A stretch of 64,000 bases of DNA from Cyanoderma ruficeps (lineage: Eukaryota > Chordata > Aves > Passeriformes > Timaliidae): NCBI GenBank assembly GCA_008694505.1, contig VZDJ01000301.1:3988850-4052849 (forward strand), given 5' to 3'. Below, in pieces: positions 12,901 through 25,012 of the stretch (positions are counted from its first letter, which is position 1; every line of letters starts with the position of its first letter). The notes below the pieces were generated by a model. The model saw only the letters and a list, made by a program, of their open reading frames with translations. It ran no database searches and had not been told where the DNA came from. The position numbers and the translations under genes were made by a program.

Positions 12901-13460
12901 ATGTGATAGAGGTGAGAGAATAGCTGCTCTGTGACATGAGAAAACATGGCAAGATGAGTCCCAGCTGTGGGAAGAGCCCAGCCTGATTCCAGCCCACTGT
13001 GGCTGTGGTACCACAGGCAGAAGAGACTTTGCTAGGTCGGTTTGCATTGCAATATTGGAATTTAGCAGCTAGGCAGAAAACTCTCAGAAATGAACCATAC
13101 AAGGAGCAGTAGAAATGAAACCCAGCAGGACAGTGACAGCCCAGAGGCAGGGCAAGTAACGAAAAAATACCACAGTAAAAAAATACAGTCTATTGCACTT
13201 AGTAGTAGACAGACCTTTGACTTTGCACTTTCTGTCCTCTGCACTTTGGAATCAATTTAAAAATACTTCCCAGACTTCTCAAAAAAGCCTTAAAATCCTG
13301 CTGAGGAGAGACAGTGCTCTCCCACTGGCCACTGAGAGCAGCCACATGCTGCAGGGGCAGGGTGGTGGGTGTGTCACAAAGACACCACTCGGCCCGCTGA
13401 GGAATCAGGACCCTGCAGGTGGCACCTGAGCAAGCTGCAGTGGTGAAGCATGGATCTGGG
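9924..13460. other. Non-coding unique DNA with two GC-richer pockets
   Basis: No supported gene. GC-richer pockets lie at about 10600-10830 and 12040-12240. A 131-codon plus frame (10484-10879) covers the first and overlaps a 63-codon minus frame. A 116-codon minus frame sits at 12752-13102. None shows a recognisable domain. Around 12238-12248 a CAGCTG E-box directly abuts TTATCT (a GATA site on the other strand), a common enhancer pairing but also easily a chance match. Confidence 0.5.
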
Positions 13461-13576
13461 GAGCCAGAGTGTCACCACACAGCCAGGCAGCAGAGGTGAC
13501 ACAGCCCGTGCCACTCTGCTGAGCCAGCAAGTCACAAAGCACCTCCTCAGCAAGATATGAAGCCAGGAAGTCACAA
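13461..13576 (+). repeat. Degenerate AGCCAG-N-AGTCACA direct repeats
   Basis: Three related words start near 13461, 13521 and 13560. Each has the form AGCCAG, two or three variable bases, then GTCAC or GTCACAA. A further GTGTCACAAAG lies upstream near 13372. Spacings are uneven (about 60 and 39 bases), so this is a decayed array or a GC-rich element with internal repeats. I do not recognise the family. Confidence 0.5.
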
Positions 13577-15560
13577 GAGTGAGTGACTCTGCAATTTTAA
13601 AGGAGATAAAAGCAGTTCTAGGGAGCAGTTTAAGTGCAATGCACCCATGCCAAAGAGGCAGCACTGTATGGCTGACATAGTATGGACTCTGTGACACGTC
13701 TCAAAGGCCTCCTAGCCCGGGGGGAGTCCATGGGAGAGTAGCTCTAAACTCAGATTCACGGTTGTTATAAATGGAGAGCATCAGGAGAGATACAGGGAAT
13801 CAGAGGGATGTGATGCCCCTGCTGCTCCTGCACTCCCTAAAGGGGTGTCCCTGGAACAGGTTTGAGCCACAAGCCCAGGGAGGGTGGATGGGGGATCTGT
13901 GGAGCAGCTGCTCTGTGTGGAGAGGGCGTTGTTCTCTGAGGCTGTTGATCTGGTCTCTCATGAATATTGTATTCAGTGAAAAGAGCCAGACAGCAAGGGG
14001 GTGGGAACCACTGCTTTTTAAAGTACAGAACATGTACTCAAAAAGAGTGTTCAGAAGTGCTTCTTTCAACCTACAGTATGCTAAAGATTGGTGCTTGGTA
14101 CATTTCAAGGATGAGCAAAAAAAAAAAAAAATCACATCACTCAAGTTTTTTTCAGTTGAAGAGTTTCTGATATCAAAATATGATGCGTGTGCTTCTCACT
14201 GAAGTCCTTAGTAACAAGTGAAACTTGAGCCTTTTCTTAGAGAGAAAGCATACTAAGTCTTTTCTTGTTCCAATAAGAAAACCCCAAAAAAGAGTCCTGT
14301 AATTTTGTAACCAGACTTGGACAAACTTCTGAGAAGGACCACACACCGGATTAGATTATTTAGATTTGTTGTGAGAATAGTTGACATGTGTTCCCTTCCC
14401 TTTCACTGTCCAATCTTTGTTGTAAAAGCGGACTCATGTTGTGCCAGTTGAGATTAATATTATAACATGAAAGGGCTAGGTTTGTATCATTTTCCATGCT
14501 TGCTACATTCACTGATGTGGGAATAGAGTTATATTCTACCTGAGCCACTTTGTGTTTTATGGCCAGGATTAACAGCACACAAATACTTCCCAGTCTTAGG
14601 TGGGTAGAGCACCTGCCCATTGGCATCAAATACTTTGAGTGTCAAAGTATCTAAAACTTTCTTTCAGGCTGTGAAATATCCTTCAGATTACTCTGGAAGA
14701 TCTGTCACGTTCTTTACCCTGACACTTCTTCTGCTCTTTCCTTAACAGGACATGGCTCATGACTTCTTGCTCTGCCAAAAATTCCCCTGAGAATGTTGGG
14801 CTCCTTCCATTCAAGCCTATATTCCACTCAACATGTTCTTATTACCATCTTTGTCACTGGATATAGAATTTGTTGTGAAGTTTCACTGCTGTGTTCACTA
14901 AGAACACAACCTTATTAACATGAAATTATGCACCATCCCACAGCCATAATTTCAACTATTTCCACTGTTCAGATGGGTGATACTATTTGTAAAACCAATT
15001 ATTACAGAATTTCATTATTTTTGTATGCTACTTTTAAAATCTAGTTCTTTGAAAGTACTATTATGGTGCAGTTTATTCATTAAAAGCAAGACTAATGTTT
15101 TATGTATTTTAGATGTAACTTGAACCCAGAAAACACCAAACTATTTACATTTATACATGCCCTTGGAAGCCATTTCAAAATGATATAACAGGAAAATAGT
15201 TGATACAATGGTTAGATAACATCAAAGAATGGGCTGGAAACACAAATCATGATCCTTGTGAAAACTGATTCCTGAAGAATTAGCCAAGAGAGTTCCAAAT
15301 GCATTTCTTCTTACTCGTTGAAATATGATGTTTGTTCTTATTCATCAGGTAGAACCTGGCAAGTCTGTATTTGCACTTGTTGATCTTTCCCAACATAAAT
15401 CTCTCCATTGTATTCATATCAACAATATGTTTTCTTTACTTTAGTAACAAAATTTCTTCTAACATATGCTCTTTAAGACTCTGTGCAGTATTTATCAAGT
15501 TATTGAGGTTACAGTTACAGAACATTTCAGGATAACATGCATAGGACAATGGAACCTTGC
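13577..15560. other. Non-coding unique DNA
   Basis: The longest open stretch is 143 codons (13771-14202, plus), overlapped by 114 codons on the minus strand (13800-14144). The plus frame runs through a 14-base poly-A run near 14118, giving a lysine string, which argues against a real protein. No domain is recognised. From 14650 to 15560 the sequence is plain AT-rich DNA. Confidence 0.55.
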
Positions 15561-15660
15561 ACAGGTGTAAGATCTCTCTGATCTTCTTTTGCCATCAATT
15601 AAAAACCGCCTACAGGTGTAAGAGCCCTCTGATCTTCTTTTCCCATCTATTTAAAAGAAT
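15561..15660 (+). repeat. Tandem duplication with a 51-bp period
   Basis: The block beginning ACAGGTGTAAGA at 15561 recurs at 15612 with the same order of words: CAGGTGTAAGA, CTCTGATCTTCTTTT, CCATC, then a TTAAAA-like end. The two copies differ by a handful of substitutions, so the duplication is not very recent. The unit contains an E-box-like CAGGTG, which is therefore doubled. There is no coding context. Confidence 0.85.
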
Positions 15661-17123
15661 GTGTGAACTTTGCTGCAGTATGTCCTAAATAAGCATGATG
15701 ATACATCCTTAACCATGAGACACACACACTGCTGTTAAAATCTCTTTAATGTAATCAACCAACGGACCTAATCTCCCATTTTGCTGAAATAATGCCTGGA
15801 TACATAACTGCTCCTACTCTGAAATGGACACTGTAATTTCCTTGACAAAACATCGGCAAAGCTTGGGATACTAATCTTCAGATATGTTACTTTTCATTTA
15901 GTAACTTACTGGGCAGCTTTCTAGAGGAAAGATTGAATATGAATTCACCATTTTCTGGGGAAAAAAAATGATCTGAAAAGCTTGTTGCAAAGTTGATCTG
16001 TGTGTTGCTTAACATTTTCATAGCATGATAATTACTTTGGAAAATGTGTGAGGGGAAATCACTTCTTGTCCAGACCTACTTAAGCCTGAACTGATTGCCA
16101 GGGATGTGCCTTTCCAGGTCTTATTTTGGAGGATGATGAAAACCCACCAGTATCTTTTGGATATGGTTTGTCCCAAAATTCCACTGTAAATTCCACTGAC
16201 ATGTTTTTATATACGTCTGTAGAAAAATACAGACATGACCTTACCCAAAATGTGTGCTTACCTCTGTGTATGTATATACACAACTGAAATACACTGACCA
16301 AGGTGGTCCTTACTGGGAGGTCACAGATGCAAGACTGTGTCTAACTCTCCTAACTTCAGTAAAACTCAGTAGTTTAATGTGTTCATTGCTGTTTGGCCTG
16401 GAATGAACTGGGGTGCATTTGAACAGAGGCAGCTTTATTGAGTTTCTCACAGATTTAGCCTGACCCCACTAGGTATGAGAAGTTGTCTGGGATTTGCCAC
16501 ATAACCAAACAGAAGAAGAAATTAGAAACTTGGATGACTCTTATCTGGGTTACATGCTGAAGAATCAAAATTCCCCTCCAGATATGGGCAGAAGTGCAAA
16601 AATATCAGCCAGTTTATACTGGGGGTTTAGAAACTCACACACAAACAGTGAGCATTCTTCTAGTTGGGTGAAGAGTTATTTTTCCAAGTAAAAATAGAAA
16701 AGCACCCCAAAAGGTATTTACTTGTATTTTCATAGTGCCAAAGGCACCATTCCTAGAAAAGACATAGGTCCTACATGAAGATCTTTCTATCTAAGATAAT
16801 CAAATTGTGGAGGAGATGAAATCACTATGTACTGCTTCAGAAGTAACCAATAAATACCAGATATAGCACACTGAAGATCTCTCTGCGTACCCACTAACAC
16901 AGTAATAGATATTTATCTCAAATAAGCCATTTAATTATTTGCTCTTTTTACTCTTGATGGAAAGTGTATGCCCATGCACATTTCATAATATGTGCAGAAT
17001 GCACAAGTGGTCTAAAAAATATTTTTAAAATAATCATCTAATTATGCTTTTGGAAAATTAAATATGAAACCTGGAATGTGAAACAAACAAGACAATTTAG
17101 AAAAGATTAAAAGCAATTGTTCT
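15661..17123. other. AT-rich non-coding DNA
   Basis: No gene is supported. Open stretches are at most 73 codons (16080-16301, minus). The last 200 bases before the X-box motif contain TAATTA-like words and look like the left part of a possible conserved element. Confidence 0.55.
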
Positions 17124-17157
17124 GTTGCCTTGGTAACACATTCAAGGTGCAGCCAAT
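17124..17157. promoter_or_regulatory. RFX X-box-like palindrome with nearby CCAAT box
   Basis: GTTGCC-TT-GGTAAC at 17124-17137 fits the RFX-family X-box pattern GTNRCC(N0-3)RGYAAC with no mismatch. A CCAAT pentamer (bound by NF-Y) lies at 17153-17157 inside AGCCAATCAGC. RFX and NF-Y are known to act together, for example on MHC class II promoters, but there the CCAAT motif lies in the other orientation relative to the X-box. No start site or gene is visible nearby, so if this is functional it is more likely an enhancer. Confidence 0.45.
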
Positions 17158-20100
17158 CAGCAAAGTTGATGTATTGTTTTGACATACATGCACATATTTC
17201 TAACATAAATAGCAACAGAGACTTAATAACAATAGGTTTTAAAACTAGGAACTGATGTCATTTTAAATGTGTCAATCAAAGAAACCTATGAAAGTGTTTC
17301 TTCTATCAAACTGACATTAAGTATATGCTGGAATGGCTTTATAAGAGATAGCAGACATCTGACAGGTCATACAGAAAATGCAAAATCTGTAATTACATTC
17401 TAGTTTCTTGGATTGTGTCCTTTAGTATGCCTAAAAAACTTTGAGAAGAAAATAAAACTTGAAGGCTATGATATATCGTTCATTTCTGTAAACAAGTAAC
17501 AAAAAAAAGAGCAGCGTATCTGAGAATGGAGACTGAAAGAAACTGCCTAGCCCTCAAAATAGATGCACTTAAACTTCTTGTCTTATTTTATGATTGACTG
17601 GTGCCAGTGAGGTTCTGCAGTGTAAGTTTTCAAGGATAGTAAAAATTAACAATAGGAGAAGCATACAGAGGAAGATTGCTGATGGGATACAGAGCCTTTC
17701 ACCTCTTGGTCAGTGGTTTGGGTCTGGGCTGTGTCAGCAGTAACAGGAAACCATTATTTTTTGACAGGTGTCAGAAGTGTGTATGGAAGGAGTGCATCAG
17801 CTATCCTCCTCCAGACCCTGATGCATACATGCCCAAAAGCAACCCTTAAAATGAGAACTCATGTTGACAGCCTGGAAAGAAAACTGGTGTCTCCTCCCTT
17901 TCCCAGAGAGCATTGTCCCTGCCCCTCAGCCTAAGACCACTCTGCCATGGACTGGCCTTTCAATCAACACTGGGCTCAGGGAACTTCAGTCCTAATTGAA
18001 CAACACTTGAAAATCTCAATTATAACTAAAATATATTTTGAACACATTTGTACATTTCTTCATGGGATCAATAGTCTTCAGGAAAGCTAGGGTTTTACCT
18101 TAGATTTTCTACTTCCAAAACTCTAACTTAAAAAAAAAAAAGAAAAAAAGACACACATTCATAAAATCCTCAGATACAAGCACCTTATTCTGTCATTGGG
18201 TGGGATTAAGTTACCCACTCTGGCACATCATCTTTTTTCTTTTACTTTTTCCAGATTTATATGACTCTCATCATAGCAAATGCTCAGAGAGAGGAATTTC
18301 CAACTGGAACACATTGAAAATAGAAAGGAAATAACTCACTATAAACAGCACTGAGGAGAAACAAGTGAACATGCAGGGTACAGCATAATTCTTTGTCAGA
18401 ATGTGAGTGGTGTACTTTTGTCTAGCAGCCATTATCTTTCCTTAAGAAACATTAACTTTTACTTGGAATTTCAATCTACATTTTGATTGATTTCTTTTTC
18501 AGGATATAAGAAGAGTGATGGAAAGGATTGGGGATAAGGACAAGGAAGAATAGAACGAGATAAAAAGTTTCCAGCCATGCTGTCAGGTTTGGTGAAAACA
18601 GGCTGAGGATTAACTCTTTCAGTGCTGTGGAACCTGGATGTTAATGGAGGCAAAAGAGATCCAAAGTTTCCTCATGCATCAAACTCACAAGGCTTTAAGC
18701 TGCCAGCCTTGTGGTAAAATCTCTGCACCCAAAACAGTGCTGAAGTGGCGACAGTGACAATCACAGTCAAGATTTCACAACAAACAAATACTACACAAAT
18801 CTAGTCCTTAACACAAAGGACTTAAACAAAAATGTTTTGGTCATAAATTACCGCTTGACTTTCTGCAGCATATTTTATGGAGCCTGAGGTAACTGTCACC
18901 TGACACACTGTGAATATATTACATCAACAGATATTTTTCCAAAAGGTTTATCTGTTAGAATTTGATTGTCAGGTCAGCTTGGACCTGAGCTTAATACACT
19001 GTGCAATGTGTGTTTCTCCACAGTCACTGTGCTCCCTATGTAGATAGATATTTTATCTAGACAAATCCAGGTTCTGGTGGTCTAGGATTTGATTCCTCTC
19101 CCTGGTATTTTTGCTTGAAATTCAAATAGCAACACTCGTCTCCTTTCTTCTGATGAAGTATTTTCATAACCCCTTTTGCAATTGTTTCACATATTTTTTC
19201 TACATATGGAGCCAGAGGTCTACATAGAGGACGGAGCCCTGGGACTGATGGAGATAAACTAACCAAACAATTTGTAACTGGAAACAGAAAAGTAAATTCT
19301 TTTAGCTAGAAGTGGAAAAGAGAACTGTCCGTGAGAGCCTGATCACCTTTATCTCAGAAGGCAATAATCTCACACTGTAACTCCTGTCTTTCATGCCACA
19401 TTAGAGACACCAAGGCTTGATTTAAGAAGTTGCCATGGCAGAGAACCCACGTCTCCAAATATCACAGGTTAATTATCCTCCTTAAAATATAATTGATTCT
19501 ATTATGAATGTCTTTAGTTTCCATCTTCAAGCCACATATTGTTATATCTTTTTCCTCTAAACCTGAAAAAGTTAACTAAGAGTAAAAAATCTCTACACTG
19601 TTTAATGCCTATAGTCACCTTCATCCAAGCAGAGGGTGATGTATAGCAGGCCCAGTGAGGAGGAGTTGTGTATGGTGAGGATTGTATAGAAGAAGGCAGC
19701 AGGAATTCAATAATTGTACCAGAACATTAACATTTTTCATAACCTATAAAAAGATGGATGACTTTTATAGAACTCTGGTACACGTATTTTCTTATTTTAT
19801 CAAACATTTCAAAAATATAAATGAGTGTTGACTTATATTTCTATAAACCTAGTTAGAATTTACATATCCTACAGTTTCCTCCCATACATTTAAATCTCCA
19901 TCCCACACTTTAATACTTTCTTTTCACTGATTTCTTCCTTTCACCCGTTATTTTCATATTAAGAAGCAGTGATGGATCTAGGAGAGCTCCGTGTGACTCA
20001 ACTGATAAGTCTTTTCCTCTAGAAAATGACTCTTGTAATTGCTCTAAAAGCAAAGCCTCCAGAAGTGATGACTCAGAGCGGGAGGTTGGACCAAGCAGCA

Positions 20101-21117
20101 CTGCTGAGCAGCAGCAAAAGATGGATCTGGGGGGTCTAACAACAGCTCTGAGTGCCAGCACAGTCAGACTGGCTGGTGAACAGCACACAGGAGTTACAAT
20201 AAACACAGGGGTGCCAACTCCAGCCTTGCTGTGTCTGTCCTGAGCCACATCTGCAGTAAAGGACATTGATCTGCTTGGCAAATCAATATTCTGCAGGTGT
20301 TACCTCACACTACTAAACAGAAATCCTTTCTATTCCCCAGTATCAATACCTTAAGCTTTGCCAGCCTGTGCACAAGAGTTCATGGGAATCCACTGCTGTG
20401 CTGCTTACTAGTTATTTCCATTACAAAACCCCTCAAGAGGTTCCAGTAAGGAATGAAGGCTCCTTGGGCTTTTTAAACTACCTGGAAAGTCCCAAAGATG
20501 AAACAGGTAGTTCTAGTCCTATAAGGTTCAAGGTAAATTTCAAACTTGAGCATCTAGGGGGTCAGGCCTTTGTTGCTATTTAAATATAGCTGTATGGAAA
20601 ATGAAATGCTGCTGGAAGGGTGAGTGTAAAGACATTTAGAAAGGAGAGAAAGCTTTAATACAGTACTTTAAAAGGGATTCAGTGCATGCTGGCTGCTATT
20701 CTGTTAGTAATGTTTTTTTGTAATCAAATCAGAGCCGGAATAAAATGCCACATCTTCTTTTATGAATGGGTTGTTAAAGGAAATAGAATAAAGAAATCTG
20801 AAGAAAAAATTCTCAAACAACAATGAACTAAAGTCCTTAAATTACATAAATTCCCATGAAATTTGCACAAGGTTGTATTCTGTACATATCCCTAAGCCAA
20901 ACACAAAGAAAAAAAGATAAATATATATGTATGCCTCCATGCAGGGGTTCTCCTCTGTCTTTTACAAGATGAAAAAAAAAAATCCACAAACTTTTACTTC
21001 TGGATCTTTCACTGAATAATTCCAGAAGTACAAAGACAACACAGTGCCTTCGTCTGTCAGTAGCAAGGGTGTTCAGTGTTTATAAACTAAATTTTCTTTA
21101 TTTCTGAGACCTAAACA
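17158..21117. other. Non-coding unique DNA
   Basis: No gene is supported. The longest open stretch is 123 codons (19910-20281, minus), with a serine and leucine-rich translation and no recognisable motif. A poly-A-rich run lies at 18128-18150. A good acceptor-like T-rich stretch ending in CAG is present near 18489-18501, but no matching donor or coding exon follows. Confidence 0.55.
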
Positions 21118-21210
21118 GTTCACAAGCACTGACTAAGCCTTGTGACCCCTTTGTGAAGAAGAGAGCATTATTAAACCCATTCCCAGCAGACCAGGACAGA
21201 CAGGCAACGC
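21118..21210 (-). repeat. MIR-family SINE (MIR1_Amn type), tail region
   Basis: On the plus strand the order is ACAAGCACTGACTAAGCC, TGTGACCCCTTTGTGA, GCATTATTAAACCCATT, then CAGACCAGGACAGACAGGCA. This follows the reverse complement of the amniote MIR tail: a moderate-length linker, a CACAACACCCCTGTGAGG-like block, TATTATTA-CCCATTTTACAG, then GAGGAAACTGAGGC. Drift is heavy, as expected for a SINE active before birds diversified. The identification is by eye from the remembered consensus. Confidence 0.55.
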
Positions 21211-24200
21211 ACATCCAATAGAAACAAGTAAGTAAACATATTTGGGAGAGCTGCTGCAGATTTTCACCTTCACCTCAAGCAGAGCAGTGAACTGCTTTGG
21301 CCCAAAATGTCACAGTAATTATTCCTTATTACATTAAGACAAAGCTAGATAAGTCTGAAGATACATGCCTCTATTAATAGCAAGAATAAATGATCTTGCT
21401 CAGAATGTATTTCCAAGACACAACAGTGACTGTAGACCTGGAAACATCCAGAGTTATTATCTACACTGAGATTCCTGGCAGTTAGACCCATTCTTTATAT
21501 CATCAAATCTTGTAATTTATGATAGTACTGTAAAATAGTTAATTTCCTAGGCAGAAACATATCTTAATATTATGAACATAAAGTTCTTACTAATGTAATA
21601 TATTTGCCTTTTGTATGAATCAAGATGAAAGTACATAATAGTTGTAATTATGCTGTATAAAAAGGAAAAGACCTAAAAGAACAATAGGTGTCTGAAAGCA
21701 TTGTCTACCCCTAATTGTAATCTCACCTAAACTAAGGAACAAGACATTCTACACACAGTGGTGAGCAAATGCCTGTTATATTTTTGCTGCATATTCTTTA
21801 TATTTTTCCTTCTCAAAGTAGTTTGTGACATCCTGCAAAGCCCTATCTTTCCATAAAGTTGAGTACTGTGCTACATGAGACATAGTTCAGCAGAAATGTA
21901 GGTCAATTTTTAACTGTCTTTCCTTGAAATGGAATGGGCCTGCATTTTACGAGCAAAGGGCCACAGAGGAAAAACATAAATTGTGTCTAATAATGTTTGA
22001 AAGCGTGATAGGCCTTTTAGCTTAAAAGCTGCCAATATGGAAATAATAGGGCATATTTAACCATGTAAAACAGAACAGAAACAATGAGATGGGTCTGAGA
22101 AGTGTGATGGGTCAGAGGAGCCACTGAAGGATGCTGAAAAAGTCTTTTCAGGTTAGGTGGATAGGGGAGCACTGTGGAAAATTAAAAAGATTTCCCATAG
22201 CTGGGCTAAAAAGGGGATTACATAAATAAATAAGCTCCTCACAGTAAGCAATCTCCATCGCCCTGGGTGCCTGACCCAGCACTTGGTCACTCCTTCCTTT
22301 TCTAGGCTCTCCTGATGGAGCAATTTGCTCCAGCTGAGCCCTGCACACCTGGGCTCCCGTGTAATCCTCAGTGAGGGCAGACACCTGTGGTAGCTCAGGG
22401 ACAAAACATCAACCCTTTCCTTCCCAGCGTCTGGTGGGTTTGTACTGCAAAAGTAGAAGCCAAAAAGCTGGGGAAGAGGAATTGGCTTTTGTGCTAATGC
22501 TCTAAGGCTGGCCCATGGAAGGAAAAGCTATCAGAGATGCAACAGCACAGGGAGTGGTTTGGATACCAAAGAACTTTGGCTACCAAAGAATTCTCGTTAA
22601 CTCTAAGTTACCAACCAAGACAGAAACATTTCCAGCGCAAAGCACAAGAAAGGTCTTCACCAAATGGACAAACTTAATTATCCAGACAAGTTTGGGGGGA
22701 GATAGATGAATTGACATGGAGCCTAAATGTAATTATCACAGAGCTTAATAAAATCCTCTCCCGTTTCTAGGACTGTAGCAAAATTTTGATGTGATTTTGC
22801 AGCATGACAAAGTAGGGCACAGAACTGGCCATTAGGTCTTCCTAAATGATCTAAATCCCTTCATCTCATGAAGGCACTCCACCCTCACCCCCAGTTTCTC
22901 ATCTTACACTTACTTAATTTGTCCAAAATAAAATACCAAAGACAAAACAACTGTCAGTAACTTCTCTCTGCCTTGCAGAAAATGCTGCATTAGGAGGGTG
23001 ACAGCAGAAGTGCTGAACTGTGCTTCTGCAGGTCTGGAACCCTGGAGTGCACCAGGAACTTGTGGGACTCACTGGCACAGGGGAGAGGAGACAAAAAGGG
23101 CTGTTCAGGGTGCACAGCTGGGTGAGGAGCTCCCTGCCCTGACTGGGGTGCTGGAACCTGGGTGTTTGGCTGTTCAGGGAGAGGTGGAATGTGCAGGCAT
23201 CTGCGTGCAGGGATGCCTTCACTAGGTGGGGGCTTAGGAGAACAAGAAGTGTTGTTTTCCCTCTTCCTTGAGGGAAGTTAAAATAGGCTGTATGTCAGAC
23301 AAGGGTTTGGCTGCTCAGCCCATGGGGAGAGTTCCCTGTTTGGTGATTTCTGGTAGCTGACTCAAGACACCATCACAGGATCTGACTTTCAGAAAGGACA
23401 GAGGATCCACTGCACTCAAAATCAGGTCAGATAAAGATACCTGAGAGTTACATCTCCCAAGCCACTAGCTCTTCCTGAGAGCTGAGGTCCCAATCCCTTG
23501 GTTATACTTTCTGTCTCATTGTTCCTCTGGCATCTCTCAACACCTTCACCTGAGACAAAACCTTGGCTCTGAAACCCACCCAGACTTTGTGAGATGCATA
23601 CAGGAAACCTTTGAGGATGAATCAAATGAAAGAAAGAACAATTGTTTCTTCCAAGACTTCAGGGTGTTTGGAATCTGTGACCCTTTTATTCAGGATATAT
23701 TTATTCATCCTTTTCAAAATGAAAGTCATATTCTTTTGATTTGTGGGAGGGGTTGCTGCAGCCAGGAACTGAAGCCTCCCCTTTATTGTTGCACAAGATC
23801 TAAAGGAATAATAACAATTAATAACACCAAAAGACTGAAAGGAAACTTTTTCATCTGAGCACTTAGGTGAGGTTAGGTGGATCAGTCTTTAGCTGCAGGG
23901 TCAGGTTTAGGTCATCTTCAGAGCTGGAATCAGGGCAGGTTTGCAGTGTTGCACCTGGTCTGCAGTGCTTTGGTGGAGGAGCACAGACAGTAAATGGAGC
24001 TCTTGCCTGGTGCCCCAACAGCACCTTGCTCCAAGCCATCTTCTGCAGAAAGAAAAAATATTTAATTCTGGGTGTCCTGTTTTGTCTATTAAAAGTTCGA
24101 CTCTTTTAAGATGAGGCCCACGTTGAGAGATGAGGAATTACAGCACCTGATATTTAAGTAATGTCTCTGAATTATGTTCATGTACTTGTGCTGAGGTGAA

Positions 24201-24724
24201 AGCCCTTTGCATACACAGGCCTAGTAGAAAAGAGCAGCCCAGTTGTTCAAGTTTCCTGTGTCTTGGTAGCTTTGACTAGAAGTGACACCTCCAGAACAGG
24301 GACCACTGCAAGCTTAATGAGCTCAAAGTGCTTTCTAATTCCAGAAGTCAGATTTCGCTACTTTTAGGTTCATCCCCAAAGCTAAATCTAATCTTGAGGA
24401 ACATCAAGTATCAGCAACCTTTCTATTTCCTATGACTCTCATCATCATCACAGCCTTAGAGTGCTTAACCACTTAATGGCTCAACCATAAAAAACTTTTA
24501 GACAAAAATATATTATGCTGTCTTTTTAGGACAAATTTGAGGATTTGTTGACATGAATATTAAATATTATGCCTTAAAAAAATAAGGTAATGAAAATCAA
24601 GTCCAAGGTGTTTTTCAGGATACTAGGATTTTACCCTAAAACAGCAAAATAAGGGGATTTTTGTTTAACTTTATTTTAGGTATCCCAGATAAAGCAACTG
24701 GTAACTAACTCATTGATTTAGCAT
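21211..24724. other. Non-coding unique DNA
   Basis: No gene is supported. GC-richer stretches at 22240-22400 and 22990-23230 are open on both strands (up to 102 codons at 22914-23222, minus), which again points to composition. The word GGTTAGGTGGAT appears near 22150 and again near 23872, but similarity does not extend beyond it. Confidence 0.55.
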
Positions 24725-24955
24725 CTAGAAATCTCCCTGTAACTGTCTAAGTTCATCTAATACTCCCTTTGGGTTGCATTTTGCATTGTTTGCATAATTG
24801 TCTGTGAAAGGATTAAAAATGGATGGATTTGGATCCTCCCTATATTGTTTCACAGTATCAATCCATATTGGAGCCCTCTTGTCCATTCCCAGATAAAAGA
24901 AAGCTCTTGGCCTGAAAGATCTTCGCTTTAAACACACAGGAGGAGCAAAAGACGT
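24725..24955 (-). other. Open, protein-like stretch of unknown origin
   Basis: About 77 codons are open on the minus strand. The translation has a balanced, globular-looking composition, including FFYLGMDKRAPIWID and NPFTDNYANNAKCNPKG, and ends in a TAG stop. It could be a fragment of an old retroelement gene, a lone exon or chance. No start codon with context is seen: the apparent start is GTG, and a TAA lies a short way upstream. An MIR relic begins immediately upstream. I do not recognise a family. At this length chance openness is quite possible. Confidence 0.2.
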
Positions 24956-24961
24956 GTCACT

Positions 24962-25012
24962 GTCTCCATTTTACAGCAGGGCCACAGAACTTTTAAGTGA
25001 CTTTCCCAAACT
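24962..25012 (-). repeat. MIR-family SINE fragment
   Basis: The plus strand reads TCTCCATTTTACAG, then GGCCACAGAAC, TTTTAAGTGACTTTCCCAA. This matches the reverse complement of the MIR core: CCCCATTTTACAG, GAGGCACAGAGAGG, TTAAGTGACTTGCCCAAGG. The core is clear over about 50 bases, with a short deletion in the GAGGAAACTGAGG part. The ends cannot be defined. Confidence 0.6.

Noticed and set aside
13771..14202. 143-codon plus frame as a gene
   Set aside because: It runs through a poly-A run that gives a lysine string, and it overlaps a minus-strand frame of similar size.
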